Assembly: GCA_963854835.1 (NCBI GenBank)
Contig: OY978527.1
Location: 15,757,584-15,821,583 of the forward strand
DNA length: 64,000 nucleotides
Reading direction: 5' to 3'
Origin: Megamerina dolium
Lineage: Eukaryota; Arthropoda; Insecta; Diptera; Megamerinidae
Position numbers and translations under genes: made by a program. Shown one piece after another: positions 46,301-57,629 of the stretch (position 1 is its first letter; the number at the start of each line of letters is the position of its first letter). The notes under the pieces were generated by a model that saw only the letters and a list, made by a program, of their open reading frames with translations, was not told where the DNA came from and did no database searches.

Positions 46301-48518
46301 TTAGGAATATATATACTTTTCTATATTTATATCTTCATGCGCCCAGTCTACAAATATGCATTTGAAAATATATAATACTTTTGTATAAGAGGTAGGAAAA
46401 CCAACTATTGTGTGAGAGATAGGCGTGGTTTTAATCCGAATAGGAACTTTCCGATATGAGGTATATTTGTATTAGTGTTTATGGTAGAGCTGAATGAATT
46501 CTGGTGCGCTTGCTGCGTTTGGTTGCACACTTGCCTGCCGATTGCGTTGGCGGTACGGGTGTTGATGACGGTGATTGCCTGTCTCATTGTTGCTGTGGTT
46601 GTTGTTGCAAATAATATACTTGTAATTCACTTTTCTTAGAATTCAATGTTTAGCACTTTATTTCGTAATTTCAATTGTTTATTAAAGCTAAAATTAAATG
46701 TATTTTAATTATATCGGGTTTAGAGATAAAGTAAAGGGAAAAGGTCGCGAACTGCTCGAGAATTTGGGTATTTGTTTATTATCAATTTTTAATTATTTAA
46801 GAAAAACGCACAAATGTTCAATAGAGATCGGAATGTTGATCAACAATACTGAAAAAAGTAATATAAACAAAAGACAGTTAAAAGAAAAGGTAAGAAGAAT
46901 AAATCGTGAGAACGAGAGAGAGAGAAGGAGACAGAGAGCGCAAACAATTGCGTGATGAAATAGAATAACATTAGGGTTGCTAACTTTATGCGGGCAGTCT
47001 GTTGGTAAAAATAATCATATATAGCAATTTTCAGCAAAATTGCTAAATAATTGCGATAGTTATCGTACGAATAGACAGGTAGACGGGCATAGGTGACTAA
47101 ATCAGTTTTCCATGCCTGAGGCATTTCCTTCTGGATGTTACAAACGGAAGCACAGTCTCATTTTACTACTGATCTTTGAGAGCAGAGTATAATAAACGAG
47201 CAAGCAATATACATTTAGACCAAAATGAGATTCCGTAGAGCATCCAGACATTTTTTGAAAAAGCTTAACGATATTCTGTATTTTTCGAAGGCTTTTAAAA
47301 CATTCGATGCCAAATTTAGAAATGATTTCTTTCCAAAAGTATACGGTTTGCTGAAGTGTGATAAGTCTTATAAAATTTAAAAATCTCTCTCCGAATTAAC
47401 CTTTTGTGATTGACGATTGAAAACAAACACATCCTTAATTTTATCATGGTGGTTTCATTCTGTAAAACTTCACTCCTTCGTACAAGATATCTTTAGCGTC
47501 TCCGTAGTTTGGAGTTCCAAATTGGTAGAAAAAAGACCAAATTTTGTTACCCAAAAACTATTTTGAAGCGATATGCTACCCACACTAAGATTTGTCATTT
47601 TTTTTTTAAGTCGTACAATTCACTGTAAAATGATATCACATTTATCAAAATTCTGCAGAGTCTAGGTAGAAGCAAGTTGGAACTCGGAACTGTAGATGCT
47701 TACACACCAGAATAGTGATGAGGTTGGGTTACCAAATGAAAAATTTCCACAGAAACTACTGGGTCGAGGACCAAAAGAAAATTTTCTGCACCTTATGTAT
47801 ATCTGGTCAGCTTTTTGCTGGAGGTGCAGGCCAGACAGTTTAACGAACCTGTTTTTTGTTGCTGTAGAAAATTTCAAACGGTTTGTATTGAGTTCAAATT
47901 GAGACTTTCCTACTGGCTTCCAACGACGAGGTAAGATTCATAGTTGATCGTTTTTTTATATGAAGAACTTTGAACCAAAGCGTTCTGTTTGAGGATCAAT
48001 TTTTAAAATATTGATTAATGGTCTCTGACGGCCTCCAGGAGTTTAGTTCTCTACAGGTAAAGTTTAGATGGAAATCTGTGAAATCAATCGAAAATAGTCA
48101 CAAGAGAAGGCGGAGTTTTGGCATTTTGTAAATGTAAAAAAATTGAGCCGACTTGAGTTGGCGCAAAAATTCCTCCTGAATTGCAAAGCGAAATTTTTTC
48201 ATCCTTTGCAGCAGATATTTTCGAATTTTTTATGCAAATATCTTAAATTTGTTGGAAATAGATTGTCAACTTCGGATTTTTGTGATAGAGAAAATAATTT
48301 GTAAATTTAATTTAAACGCCACTTTCATATTTCGCCGATTTCGCTCTTCTTTTAAATGTAAAGTGGACAATGGCGGTGCTATCTCTCCCACAGAAAAATC
48401 TGCTACTTTCAACCAGATATGTATACAAATCCCTGTCATCAGAATTTTAAAAATCAACTATTCTATAATCAATATTATTTTGGACGTGCCTGCCTGCCAT
48501 GGGACAATATCTATTGTC
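46301..48518. other. intergenic DNA with one weak candidate exon
   Basis: A minus-strand ATG at 46587 follows a CAACAACAACCACAGCAACA leader, the sort of 5' leader often seen in fly genes, and opens 60 codons (MRQAITVINTRTANAIGRQV ...) rich in Asn, Gln and Thr. No promoter, intron or family was recognised, so I do not call it a gene. The rest is unassigned AT-rich sequence. Confidence 0.35.
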
Positions 48519-48670
48519 AGGGACATTGCTCTTTTCACTAGGAAATCCCAATGGTTCCGCTTAACAGAGGAGATAGGATGGTAAGCATCAACGATGCATG
48601 GTGACACAATGGGCCAATTATTTGGCCGAAGTGCGCCCCCGATTTGGGGTGCGGCCGCATAACCTAACCT
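48519..48670 (+). mobile_element. LINE 3' end with (TAACC) tail and 10-bp target duplication
   Basis: A 152-bp insertion between perfect 10-bp repeats atctattgtc (48509-48518 and 48671-48680). It ends gcggccgcataacctaacct, the same 3' end and (TAACC)n tail as the minus-strand insertion at 37403-37649. Heavily 5' truncated. Confidence 0.82.
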
Positions 48671-48680
48671 ATCTATTGTC

Positions 48681-50054
48681 CATTATGATGGGGGAGTATA
48701 TAAAAAAATTTGAAAAAAAAACGCGACACTTCCATGAACCCACAGGTATAACGATTCATACTTGTTTAATAACTAGTTATTGTATTTTCATTAGAAATTA
48801 TTTACTTTGTTAATCTTCATTATTTAAAGGCACGTTTTGCAGGCATAGTCTTTTAGTTAATCAATTTATTTGATATTTACGTAATTACTTAGAACTTAAT
48901 TACTATTCGAATGGCTCTCAAGTTCTTATTTGTGTTGGGGATGACGTAAAGTTATTTTATAGCATACAACACTATTACTAATGATAAACGGTATTGCCAG
49001 ACCGATGACGTTTTCGTCCATTAGAAGATTTTTGGTCCTAATGATGATGGAATAAATTTGGCATATGAAATACTAATTTGAGTGAAATTTTTTTAAAATA
49101 CATTGAAATGCGTTGAAAATAAATACCATATTTCCGTTCTATAAAATCGAATTTCAGAATTAGAATCATTTATTCTACATCTGGCAACTCTGATCGAAAT
49201 TCGAGTTAAAGCATGCGCATGATTTGTTTGGTATTTAAATTTATGTACACAAAAGCAAAAATAGCATAGAGTTTATAGATGTTATCGTTTTATTTTAAAA
49301 TATTCTAAATAAATATACAAATATTTTTTATAAAGTTGTATATGACAATAAAAATTTATAAAAAAAAAAAAAAATAGAATACAAATTGATGAAAGAGAAA
49401 AGCGCAAAAAATAATATTTATAATTATGTGTAAAAAATAGAAAAAAAGTGTAAATTCATAAACATTTACATTTTATTGGCAATAAAAAAAAAAAAAGGAA
49501 TAATTAAGAGCAAATGCCGTCTGAACCATAATGTGGTTAGCGTATGGAGGCAATGGCATTATTGTTGTTTTTTATGTAAATGTTTACATATTCATAAATG
49601 TATTGAAAGTATTGTATTTATGTATAGTAGGCCTACTCACAAAATGTTTCTACTCATGCTCACTCATGGTTCTTTATAGTCTTGTTTTTTATTCTTCCTC
49701 ATCTTCTTCTACATATTTTAGTACTTTCAATTGTAAATACACTCAAAATACATAATGGATAAAAATTAATACAATAAATATATAAAATATATAAGAAGTC
49801 GACTAATGCTACAGCTCAATAGTGAAAACGACAACATTTTGGACAAAATAATAATTTTACTTCCCAATGGTCTATGTACTTGAAGCTTCGACAGTAACTT
49901 CGATCCTTCTTTTAAAGTAGAATTTGTCTTTTGTGTCTTCATTCTTGACTCTTGGGGTCGCTAATTTCGAATCTGGGATGGCTTGGATTCCGCCATTTTT
50001 GCTAAACATGCATACCTTCTAAAAAAAAAAAAATTAATATACGGCACTTAAAGC
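48681..50054. other. AT-rich intergenic DNA
   Basis: No gene recognised; several poly-A runs (49363-49375, 49481-49497). Short frames at 49476-49755 are low-complexity. Confidence 0.45.
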
Positions 50055-50376
50055 CCCGAAGAGTTCTTTGGCCGAGCTTTTCTTCCATTACTGTTGTGCG
50101 TGTTAAATTTTGAACAGTATTAAAAGGGACCTACTTATTTTAGCCGGTTCCGAATGGCAGAACTCTTGCGACATCACTTTTTCTGAGCTTTGTCACAGAG
50201 TTCTTTTAGAAGCTTTTCCATGGCATTGCCAATTGCTTGCCGACAGGTGGGTATCGATCGAAAGAAAAATTTTTTCGATATAAAATTTGTTATGCTTCTG
50301 CTTATGTTATGCTGGGGATGGAACCCACGACATACAGATCAGAAGGCCAACACACTAACCACTGAGCTACGGCACG
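50055..50376 (-). repeat. tRNA-derived SINE, best full-length copy
   Basis: About 320 bp. Read on the minus strand, the 5' head gccgtagctcagtggttagt contains a pol III A-box (TAGCTCAGTGG). About 30 nt on, GTGGGTTCCATCCCC is a B-box, so the head is derived from a tRNA gene but is not a functional tRNA. The unrelated body holds 'cccacctgtcggcaagcaat', 'gagttctgccattcggaacc', 'ataagtaggtcccttttaat' and 'ttaacacgcacaacagtaat', ending near 'ggccaaagaactcttcgggg'. At least seven further copies or fragments lie in this window. Confidence 0.9.
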
Positions 50377-50399
50377 GGCCACCTATCTTATGAAATTTA

Positions 50400-51180
50400 C
50401 ATTGAAGAAAAATTCCACTCATATTTATATTTGCTACCCAATACTTTGTCTAAACATATTTAACTCGAATCTACGTTTTTTGTAAAAGCTTCCCTACAAG
50501 AATACATGATAATCGATAGATAGAGCGGAGAAATGTACGAACGATCCCAATTAATTTTTCCTCCTATTTTCACCTCTTATGGGAGTTTCCCTGCAAAATT
50601 AACATTTTTATAAACTTCGTACCTCCCCAGAAAGCCAAAATATATGACCGACCCGCATTATTTTTTTTTTATCCTATTTTTTTCTTCTAAACATACGTAC
50701 TTCTTACTAGAAAGTTCTTTACTAAAAAGTTGAAATAGATAACTCACTTACTTTAGCTTTTGCCACCCAATATTTTTTCTGAACATTATTATTATTATTA
50801 TTATTATTATTAGAGGGTTGTATTGCACTGCGACCCTAGGTCTATTGTGCACCCCATCATGGACTAGAGTATTTCTCTAGGTCCAGCATTCATAGGGAAG
50901 TTTAGTATAGTTCCTACCCTAATGGACCTTAGCAGCTTTTCCGGTATTATAAATTTCCCGAATTTTTTCTTTCTTGTGTGCATAAGTGCTGGGCACGTTC
51001 CCAACACATGCTTTGCAATTTCATTCTCCTCCCTACTTTCCTGAACATACTTACCTCCTATTTTCACACCTCCAGTACAAAATGCACGTAAAAATACCTG
51101 ATAATCGGTCGATTCTTTTATAGCTGTTCAGGAATTACCTCTAGACTGTAGAAATATATGACCGTCCTTATTTGATTCCC
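50400..51180. repeat. dispersed repeat units around a LINE tail
   Basis: Words 'cttccctacaagaatacatg', 'gagtttccctgcaaaattaa' and 'gctgttcaggaattacctct' relate this to the ~155-bp repeat field at 29300-30330. An (ATT)n microsatellite (50785-50812) lies at the edge of the LINE tail. Confidence 0.55.
50815..51065 (-). mobile_element. LINE fragment: extreme C-terminus
   Basis: Reads EENEIAKHVLGTCPALMHTR, KKKFGKFIIPEKLLRSIRVG and TILNFPMNAGPREIL-stop, then a 3' region 'gggtgcacaatagacctagg' that matches the fragment at 14020-14560. It is the tail of an RNase H-type LINE after the Cys cluster. Confidence 0.75.
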
Positions 51181-51302
51181 TATTAATAAAAATAAGTCGA
51201 TTGTAGTTAAAAGTAAGTGAATTTTAAAGATGAATTTCGTGAAAAATTGTTTTGATGCTCGAAGTGGCGGTTCAAACTTATCTTGCGCGAATATCAAATT
51301 TG

Positions 51303-51500
51303 CCATAGCTCAGTGGTTAGTATGTTGGTTTACTGATCCGTAGGTAGTGGGCTCAATCTTCGACTGCGACAACTTTAATATCGAAAAGATTCTTCTTTCG
51401 AATGGTACCCACCTGTCGGCAATCCATTGAGAATTCTTCCGGCAATAACAATTTGCCATGAAGACGCTTTTAAAAGATCTCTTGAAGACTTGGTCAAGGG
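51303..51500 (+). repeat. tRNA-derived SINE, 3' truncated
   Basis: The head gccatagctcagtggttagt (A-box) and gtgggctcaatcttc (weak B-box) are followed by the body 'aatggtacccacctgtcggc'. It ends about 200 bp in. Confidence 0.85.
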
Positions 51501-53439
51501 GCCTGTAAGTGCCACATAATATATTTTATTTGATCATTTTTTTATTAAATTTGCTAAACAAAATTGCCTTCAACGACAAATTAATTTCAGATTAGAGAAA
51601 AGAAGTATCCAATCCAATGGAATGTGGTATTTTTGGTCAGCATGTCGTAATGAAAATTGAACAACTCTTACATGATTAATAACATTTATCAAGATAATTT
51701 ATTATTAATTATTTATGGCAAAATTTAGCCGAATCTACAGTATATTCTCTCATGAAATCCGAATGATTCTAAGCGCAAAGCCTTTCATTTTAAAGCTCAG
51801 TACTTTTTATAGATATTTGTGAAGAGTTATGTGTTGTAAGGGCTTTAAAGACATATTTTTTTCGGTCCTTCAACGGTTTACCCTTTCAATGCGCCAAATC
51901 TTATCATCTATGTTATACACTAAGGGCAATTTTCCAATAGAATAGAGTTAATTCACAGTATTCAGTGGCAAATCTATAAAAATGGTCCTAAGTCATAGTA
52001 TGAACTTGTTCGTAGTTAAGCACACACAACCAAGCTCCGCAGACCTTTATACCGCTTGTTGCTTTTGAAAAATTTCCTATATATACTTTTCTTTTAGTGT
52101 AAAAATGGTATACAGATATATTAACATATATAAATAAAAGTATAGTAAATATTTATTACAATTTTTACTACAATATGTACGTATGAGAATAAATCGAATA
52201 AGCTGATTATGAACAATGAGACGTATTTAAAACCGGTCTTAATTGAATATTCTACTTATAGTACACTATTATCGCACACTCATATTGATGACAAGACCTG
52301 CTTATTACAAAGATTCTAAAGTCATAACAATGAAATAAAAAGAAAGAACATCAAAATTATAATCCATAAAATTAACAAAAACAAACAGAAACAGAATAAA
52401 AACAGGTAATTGTACAAATTCATGCTAAAATCGTATTTATTGAATTATGTAATGTTCTAAGTCTCAGCACATGTGAGTAAAAAAAAAAAAAAAAAATAAA
52501 AAACAAATATATATCGAAATAATATTTGAATATTAATAAGATATTTAAACATTCTTAAATATCTACATTTTTGTGTGGAGCTAAACTTAGTTTGACTACG
52601 AAGAATTGCCAGTATAACTGAATTACTTACCGGCTTTACTTTTTCTAAACATTTCCAAGGAACTCTGTCAGAAGATTTTTAATTGCAAACTCTTGGAATC
52701 CCTAAAATTTCTAGTTGCCGTATTTTTTTGGGCCAGTATTTTTGTCTCGTAAATATTTCCAGTTGTATCATCAGTCCAGCAGCTGCGGTTAAATTAGATT
52801 AGTTGGATCATGAGGCCTCCTCTTAGAGCGCTGAAAGGTGCCTGCAGATCTGACAAAAGAAGAGCCTTTCCTATTGGCATTTGTGTGAGTTGATAATATA
52901 GTTCGATTGCTTAGAATGGCTATTGCTAATATTTTAAACTAATTTAAAATATATCTAAAAGTATGTGATTATTAATTTTCATAATCACAACAATAATCAC
53001 ATAATCACGACAATTTGGATATTTCAACAAGTCGATTTAAAGTGCAAATATTTCTATGAAAACATTTACAAATCTATATGAATGCAATATGTAGATGATA
53101 AACCGAAAGTACTGTGAATAAATGGTTACTTTCAAATGTATAAGCATTAATGAAGAACTAATGAATTGATCAAGTTAAGAAGCAATATAGTATCTATATG
53201 TATTATTTATAAACACAAATGATTTCTGAGAATTATATTAACCTATTTGATCATGTGAAGCTATAGATAGCATTCAAAGAATAATGCATATGCATAGAAA
53301 AAGCCAAGAAAGAAAGGTAAACAAGAATTTTAAAATTTATATGGCAGAATGCAAAAAAAAAAAAAAGACGGAGATTTAAAATAAGTGCAAACTATAAATA
53401 ACATTAAAGAATCGATTTCATATTTATTACTAATGTAAC
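51501..53439. other. AT-rich intergenic DNA
   Basis: About 1.9 kb with no gene or repeat recognised beyond poly-A runs near 52480. Confidence 0.45.
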
Positions 53440-53442
53440 GCC

Positions 53443-53475
53443 GTATCTCAGTGGTCAGAGCATTGGCCTTTTTTG
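53443..53475 (+). repeat. SINE head fragment
   Basis: gccgtatctcagtggtcaga and gcattggcc match the A-box end of the SINE head. The fragment stops before the B-box. Confidence 0.6.
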
Positions 53476-53554
53476 CATTTTCAACAACAATAAACAAGAA
53501 ATGATGTCATAAGTAAGTCATAAGTACCGACCAGAATCGGTTGAGACGCTTAAA

Positions 53555-54590
53555 ATACACAATAATATTGATATGCTGAAAGAGAAGCACGGATAAGGTT
53601 CTTCGACGCCTTTGATTATTTTAATTTTTTTTTAAAGGCTGTGCTCATCGTGCCCCATTAAGACCTCGGAGTTGGATTCGTTTACAAGGGTCCATTCCTT
53701 CTGAAATTTAATAAGGAATTTAGCGAGCATTTGGATATGACTTTTCTGCTTGGGCTTTGGAGTGGTAAAAAAGAAGCAAGAAGAAGATGTTTCTTAAATA
53801 CAGTTATTGAGCTCGTCATATGTTTTGACAACTGATCTGAAGTCAGACTAGTAGCTCGAGGGATATTTCACATGAAAATGTTGACATAGGATTCGCTTAT
53901 AATAGTCTATCGTCTTTAAAATTCCTCGGGCATTGAAAGATAAGCTCGACTGAGGTTTTCGAAGCCTACATTTTTTTTAGTACTTGGTTTTAGAACTGAA
54001 AGAAAAGTTCGGGTTAGATTCTTCGAAGTCCATAATCAGTTTATTTTTTTTCCTGGGCTCGTCACACAGTTATGCAAATGAACATAAGCCACACTACTAG
54101 CAGAAGTCCACATACGAGCTTCACATTATTACTTGGTGCGAGATGAATTTGTCAAAAAGACCTCGGAAAGAGATTCGTTTACAAGCGTGACTTGAAATTG
54201 CAGAAAATTTATGGAGGAGACCAGCTAAGGTTCTTCGGATCCAATAACTATTTGCATATTTTTTTAATATTGCTTTACATAGATCTCGGAATGGGATCCG
54301 ATTATAAGGGTCAATCGTCATGATCATTGGAGCAGCTGGAGAGAAGCTCGGCTGAGGTTCTTCGAGGCTTATAACTATTTGGTTTCTTTTAATATTGATC
54401 TCGTCATACATTTCATCAACTGAACTTAAGTCACAGTATTAGCCGCAGGAGAACTGCTCATAAAGGCCTTACACTATTAGCACTTTGTTATGTTTTCTCT
54501 ATTAGCACTATTCTGGAGCAGCTGAAAGATAATCTCGCTGAAGGTTCTTCGAAGCCTATAGCTAATTGGGAGTTTCTTAACTATTGCATT
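53555..54590. repeat. degenerate tandem repeat field
   Basis: The phrase 'gctgaaagagaagctcggctgaggttcttcgaagcct' in variant forms occurs at about 53576, 53937, 54007, 54214, 54340 and 54523. Between copies, 'gctcgtcatatgttttgaca', 'gacctcggagttggattcgt' and 'aagtcacactactagc'-like words recur. Units are several hundred bp, rearranged and diverged. Confidence 0.7.
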
Positions 54591-54734
54591 GTACCTGTTT
54601 TACATCTAAGAGCAGACAAACTTAACCAGTAAGTATTTCGCATTTGCGAATCGAAATCTCTTACATGGTTCAATTAGTTTAGAAATGAAAGAAAAAATTC
54701 TCAAGTCTTTATTAGAACTTTTGGTCAGCTTGAA

Positions 54735-55075
54735 AATGACGACGAATTGATTGCTCAAAATTTGGCATCGGTGCAGAGTAGCCCACTTGAAGGAAAAAAA
54801 AAAGATTTCTTCGTATAGAGCCTATTTTTGAGAATATAAAAAACGAAAAATAGTTTGTCACTAACGCTCCTATAAGGCGTGGCTCAAGATCAAAGTTCAA
54901 ATTTACGATCGAAATTACTCAATAAATTCGCCATTTACAATATGGATATCAAAATAAGAGGCCCTTTTAATAACTTATCAGTGATATATACCATTTTTAG
55001 CCTATTTTGAATAATGATAAAAAATATTTCTCAAAAACCGATTTTATTTCGAAAATAATCACTATTGACCTATAA
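54735..55075. repeat. left arm of a long inverted repeat
   Basis: The reverse complement of this arm aligns over about 330 bp with 55812-56125. Shared words include 'ctctatacgaagaa', 'aagtgggct' and 'acgccttata', and both arms read NFDLExRLI on their outward-facing strands. Identity is roughly 75-80% by eye. Confidence 0.8.
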
Positions 55076-55284
55076 AAAATAAAATTTTTTTTTTTATCTT
55101 CATACTTTGTCTACTGCAATTAAGTGTATACGGAAATAGTTGTAGGACAAAGTAGAATTATATTGTAATAATAAATATGTAGTAATATATAAATAAATAT
55201 ATAGTAATAATTACCACTATCAAGGCCGGCTATCAAGAGAAGCTTTTATCTAAAAATACTGATGGTCGCGAAGCCGGCGTCTTC

Positions 55285-55790
55285 ACAATATCTCCAGGCT
55301 GACGCCATTACTGCTGTTAATGCTGGTTCCAATATAGACAAAGTCCCTTACTACTTCAAAAGTGTAGTTGTCAACAGTGACGTGCTGTCCAAGACGTCGG
55401 GACTCTTTGTTTGTTGACACTAGATACTTCGGCTTGCCTTCGTTCACCGTAAGACCCATCCGACGCGACTCTCTTTCTAACTCTGAGAATGCTGCACTGA
55501 CTGCTCACATGTTCATGCCGATTATGTCAATATCGTCGGCATACGCCAACAGCATGACACTTTTGTTGAAGATAGTGCCATTATGTCGTAGATCAGCAGC
55601 TCGTATTATTTTCTCCATAATAAGATTGAAGAAGTCGCACGATAACGAATCACCTTGTCTGAAACCCAGTTCGGTATTAAACGGTGCGGAGAGGTCCTTC
55701 CCAATTTTCACTGCAGAACGGGAGTTATGCAGTGTCATTCTACAAAGTCGAATGAGCTTTGCTGGAATACCGAACTCAGACATGTTCTAA
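55285..55790 (-). mobile_element. LINE fragment: RT domain (copy 2) between inverted-repeat arms
   Basis: On the minus strand: MSEFGIPAKLIRLCRMTLHN, SRSAVKIGKDLSAPFNTELG, FRQGDSLSCDFFNLIMEKII and GTIFNKSVMLLAYADDIDII, so the catalytic YADD is intact here, unlike in copy 1. A TGA follows at GMNM-stop where copy 1 has an Arg codon. The rest continues as in copy 1 to the DVSLEIL region, where it ends near 55285. It covers RT motifs 3-5 plus part of the thumb. It is truncated at both ends and lies in the spacer of the inverted repeat. Confidence 0.87.
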
Positions 55791-55811
55791 TCTAATGGTC
55801 CTAAATCTTTT

Positions 55812-56125
55812 TTAGGTTAATTGTGATTATTAAAAAAAATCGGTTTTTGAAAAAAATATCTTTCAAATTTGTTATTTTGATCATAACTTTTAAAATGGAT
55901 AATAAATGGATTTATTTTGGCTACCCATATTGTAAGGAAAATTGCGAATTTGGAAATTTCGATCACAAATTCGAATTTTGACCTTGAGCTACGCCTTATA
56001 TGGGCGATAGCGACAAAAAATTTTTGGTTTTCTATATTCACAAAAATATGCTCTATACGAAGAATTTTTTTCCCCTTTAAGTGGGCTGTTCTGCATTTAT
56101 TGCCAAAATTTAATTTTCAGAGGAC
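55812..56125. repeat. right arm of the long inverted repeat
   Basis: Inverted partner of 54735-55075. The innermost words (ttaattgtgattatt here, cactattgac complement there) show that the arms begin about 735 bp apart. Confidence 0.8.
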
Positions 56126-56915
56126 AATGACTTTCATTTCGATAGCGGCTATGCTGTTGTACTCGTATTTCCTGGAAATCGACTTGTAACAATGAAGAAG
56201 GCAACACATGATGGCCGTTGGCCAATGTTGAGTATGATTTTTATTTAACGAGATGTCAATAACAATAATAACGTCAGCTGTAGCGTTCTATAGATTCATT
56301 GTAATCAATTGATTTTGCATGAGCTCTAGTTCCAGCAGAACACATAAGGTGCCCAAGAATCAATATTACGAGGACTAAATGTATTAATCGTTTGGTGGTG
56401 CCGCATCTCCGATTTCATGCCATTACTATGCTACTACTATACTACGAGATGCTATTTATTTATGAGATGCTATTAAAGACCAAGGTCCTTTTAATACCAA
56501 ATCAGAAAAGTTCTGATCAAACACGGACAATTGGGACTTCCATGCATCTTCAACCACTGATACATGGCAGCCATAGTCACAAATTAAAAGTTTTGGGAGT
56601 AAGAATGGGACTCCCATGAACAATCGTGAAATGAATGGACATCATTCGGTCATTCACAGAGTCACCGAAGTGTTGCTTGGATAAATTTGTAGCAAAATTC
56701 CTACCTACCGTTATTTTGAAATTCAACAAGCATAAATATGAATGCCATTCAAATAGCTGCCTGTTATAATTCACTTATTGAGTTTGCCTTGGTTTGAGCT
56801 CTTGAGAGGAAGAGAATATTAGGCATTGCCAGCGAAGGGTTTTTAATTTTCTCAGCGATTTCTAGAAGCAATCAAAGAGAAAGGGAGCTAGAGCTTATTA
56901 TTGTGTGTGTGTGTG

Positions 56916-56946
<31 letters not shown>

Positions 56947-57279
56947 ACCTTGATATTGCCATGTAATAGTTCTAATCCATTGTTATATCCCTTTGAAGAG
57001 AGAATGCTTGATTTTTCCCCGAATTTTCACTAATGTGGGATTCTAATAGAACATCATCGACTTGTAGAAGTTGATTGCAAGGATAAAACATGTTTTGTTT
57101 TTGTTTTTTATATTTTTTATTTTTCTATATAAAATTATATTTTTATTTTTTGTTTGAAAATTAACTGCGCTGCAATTGAACAAATCGAAGCTGGTACCAG
57201 GACATGTATTATATTATGTATTGTTTAGTTGATGATATTTATTTATATTGTTGGATGGATGAATTGTGACTAAATAAAA
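56126..57279. other. intergenic DNA with microsatellites
   Basis: (GT)n at 56902-56917 directly followed by (GA)n at 56919-56946. No gene recognised. TTTATT at 57238-57243 is an AATAAA on the minus strand, 37 nt after the gene E stop. Confidence 0.5.
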
Positions 57280-57571
57280 TTATTTGCCACCGCCGCCACC
57301 ACCACCACCGCCGCCACCAGCACCGCCGCCACCGCCACCGCCGCCACCACCACCAGGACTTGGCAGAGGATTAGCTACAAAACAAAAAAAAAAACAAGAG
57401 TAGAATGTTAATACAAAATTGTTTCACAATATATCTACTACCGTATATTCTAACACATACGATAGTATTTCAAAAATCTTTTTTTTTTCAAAGAAAATTT
57501 TCTATATTTTTCTTACCACTGGCTGCAGCGAATAAAGCTAATACAAATGCTACAAAAGCGTAGATCTTCAT
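57280..57571 (-). CDS. gene E: secreted Gly-rich peptide (49 aa, two exons)
   Basis: Exon 1 is 57517-57571 (55 nt) and exon 2 is 57280-57374. The 142-bp phase-1 GT-AG intron (agtg|gtaaga, tttgtag) is the longest in the family. Exon 1 encodes MKIYAFVAFVLALFAAAS, a signal peptide, and the split codon gives Ala. The mature part starts NPLPSP, then has 11 Gly, one Ala, 11 Gly and a C-terminal Lys. It lacks the Glu residues found before the tract in A, B and D. Gly codons alternate GGT and GGC irregularly. TATA box at 57622-57628; an AATAAA lies 37 nt after the stop. Function unknown; same architecture as A, C and D. Confidence 0.82.
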
Positions 57572-57621
57572 TTTACTTGTCGTTGAACTTCAATGATGTC
57601 TTTTCAGTTCGAAGACGGGAT

Positions 57622-57628
57622 ATTTATA
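57622..57628 (-). promoter_or_regulatory. TATA box of gene E
   Basis: TATAAAT on the minus strand, 51-57 bp before the ATG, in the context agtataaatatccc, which resembles the gene C and D boxes. Confidence 0.6.
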
Positions 57629-57629
57629 C

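Noticed and set aside
46405..46587. Minus-strand frame preceded by CAACAACAACC leader
   Set aside because: Leader-like sequence and Asn/Gln/Thr content are suggestive, but no promoter, splice partner or family could be found.
50308..50376. Possible tRNA gene with A-box and B-box
   Set aside because: The tRNA-like head is fused to a conserved SINE body and recurs across the window with degenerate copies. It does not read as a complete tRNA.
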